Source: Adineta steineri
Lineage: Eukaryota > Rotifera > Eurotatoria > Adinetida > Adinetidae
Length of the DNA: 64,000 bases
Assembly (NCBI GenBank): GCA_905250115.1
Contig: CAJNOI010000155.1
Span: 118,871-182,870, forward strand
Reading direction: 5' to 3'
The notes below the pieces were generated by a model. It was not told where the DNA came from, searched no databases, and saw nothing but the letters and a program-made list of their open reading frames with translations. Below, piece by piece: positions 62,974-64,000 of this stretch. The translations under genes and the position numbers were made by a program. Positions within the stretch are counted from its first letter, which is position 1, and each line of letters opens with the position of its first letter.

Positions 62974-63896
62974 TTATGTCTTTTGTTTCCTAGATGTAGT
63001 ATAGTTTGTTCTTAATTGAGAACTATTCGAATGGTAACGAATAACATGATTGAATTTATTCTTGGATAGCATATTGTCGATAGAAATATCTCGCATTTCT
63101 TGGTAATTCTGAGACTGAATTGCTTTTATTTTAGATATAGATGAATCATATGTTGTCAAATATTTTAATATTTGATTCAGTTATTATTTAGTGAAATAAT
63201 AAATCAATCATAATTTACGATTAGTTACCATTTTCTTTTAGTTCTTTGTATTTATCGTCTGTCTTTTTCGTGTGGCTATCCTTATGAGGAAGCAGATAGG
63301 TTAGAACAACTGTAAAAGACTTCGGGTCTGTGATCTGTTTGGGCTGAGATATTGAATTCTAATCCTTTATTGCAATAATTACGAAAGGAAAAATGTTTTG
63401 TTATCTGAAAATTTTCTCTTTCTAAGTAATTGTTTTTATATAAAAATAATAATATTCATAAAATCAAGAATCGAAATTAAATAAATTACTATATACGAGT
63501 CTACGGTCTTTTTTCTAATACATACGAATTTTACAGGTATTAACATGCAATTAAAATATCATTCCCTACCTCGCGCATAGCTGCCATTGTTTACTACAAC
63601 ATGTTTAAGCATATAACTGAAATCTTGCTCATATGGTATCTAACAAATCGAAATCTTTTACGCATATATTACTATAAACATGCCAGACTTTTTATTGAAT
63701 TTCGGATGAACTAAAGAGATTTTGGGAGTTTTAGAACTGTTTAACGTAATATTACTTATATGTTTTAAAGGTTTCTCTGAGCTTTCCGTATCAAAAGTAA
63801 AAAATAAGAACATATGCAAGATCCGCACGTTGCCAAAATGTAGATACCACATTTGATTTTACTTAATATCACCAGACAAAACACATAAGAAGTCAT
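62974..63896 (-). CDS. Putative small protein assembled from five short exons
   Basis: Hand-built model with exons 63896-63863, 63776-63680, 63616-63570, 63327-63229 and 63122-62974, giving 141 aa. Each junction uses GT..AG (donors GTAAAA, GTTTAT, GTAGGG, GTAACT) and all phases (1, 2, 1, 1) close without a stop. It starts MTSYVFCLVIL, a short hydrophobic segment. Blocks include LKHISNITLNSSKTPKISLV, GIYMLKHVVVNNGSYARDPK, SFTVVLTYLLPHKDSHTKKT and a basic C-terminus NYTTSRKQKT. No recognised family. Alternatives exist for exon 4, because a second frame is also open across part of it, so the model is tentative. Confidence 0.42.
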
Positions 63897-64000
63897 GTTT
63901 GGCTAATCTATAAATAAAGAATTCAGTTTCTGAAACTATTGATAAATATTGATGACTAATACGGAAAAATCAAAGGAATAAAACGTTCTTTCTTCAAGCA

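Overview
This is a roughly 70% A+T eukaryotic nuclear window. It has many intron-containing genes whose introns are mostly 48-65 nt with GT..AG ends, and coding signal on both strands. The gene content points to a bdelloid rotifer (Rotaria/Adineta-like). It includes GPI/TM-type arginine ADP-ribosyltransferases, diverged FMRFamide-like GPCRs with DQF in place of DRY, intronless F-box/LRR-like paralogues, a PARG-like protein of microbial aspect, a fungal-type AA14 copper oxygenase and SABATH methyltransferases. The taxonomic call is inference from family composition and was not computed. All multi-exon models are hand-spliced from splice signals and reading-frame continuity.

Layout. 1-9 kb: three tandem minus-strand SABATH-type methyltransferase genes (each 345 aa, two exons). 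A plus-strand AA14-like lytic polysaccharide monooxygenase lies between copies 1 and 2, and a 915-bp MITE with about 218-bp inverted arms sits upstream of copy 2. 9.3-10.4 kb: an ADP-ribosyltransferase with a C-terminal membrane anchor. 11.5-16.1 kb: two F-box paralogues. 17-23 kb: a GPCR relic, an 8-cysteine secreted peptide, an acidic secreted protein and two Gly/Ala/Cys-rich ZYS3-like secreted peptides. 24-30.7 kb: housekeeping block with a CAMLG/GET2-like ER receptor, class I histone deacetylase (11 exons) and an ICMT-like methyltransferase. 31-33 kb: a pair of secreted paralogues of unknown role. 33-39 kb: gene desert. 39.4-44.3 kb: a type II membrane glycosyltransferase-like protein (DUF616/TOD1-like) and a DUF389 membrane protein. 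45.5-46.35 kb: a pogo/Tigger-like transposon relic running into a 100-N gap that also cuts off the 3' end of a GPCR gene. 48.3-49.5 kb: a PARG-like ADP-ribose hydrolase. 52.8-54.1 kb: a TASK-like two-pore potassium channel with an altered first filter. 54.1-58.7 kb: gene-poor. 58.7-60 kb: a five-exon tetraspanin. 62.4-63.9 kb: two small putative secreted proteins, one assembled here from five short exons.

The genes form no operon. The window mixes conserved eukaryotic genes (HDAC, CAMLG, tetraspanin, K2P, ICMT) with accessory genes that are duplicated, of possible foreign origin, or lineage-specific. ADP-ribose chemistry appears at both ends, as a transferase near 9 kb and a hydrolase-like protein near 49 kb. 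Many genes have a TTTCAG-like acceptor within about 40 nt of the start codon, as expected if messages are trans-spliced or have 5'UTR introns.
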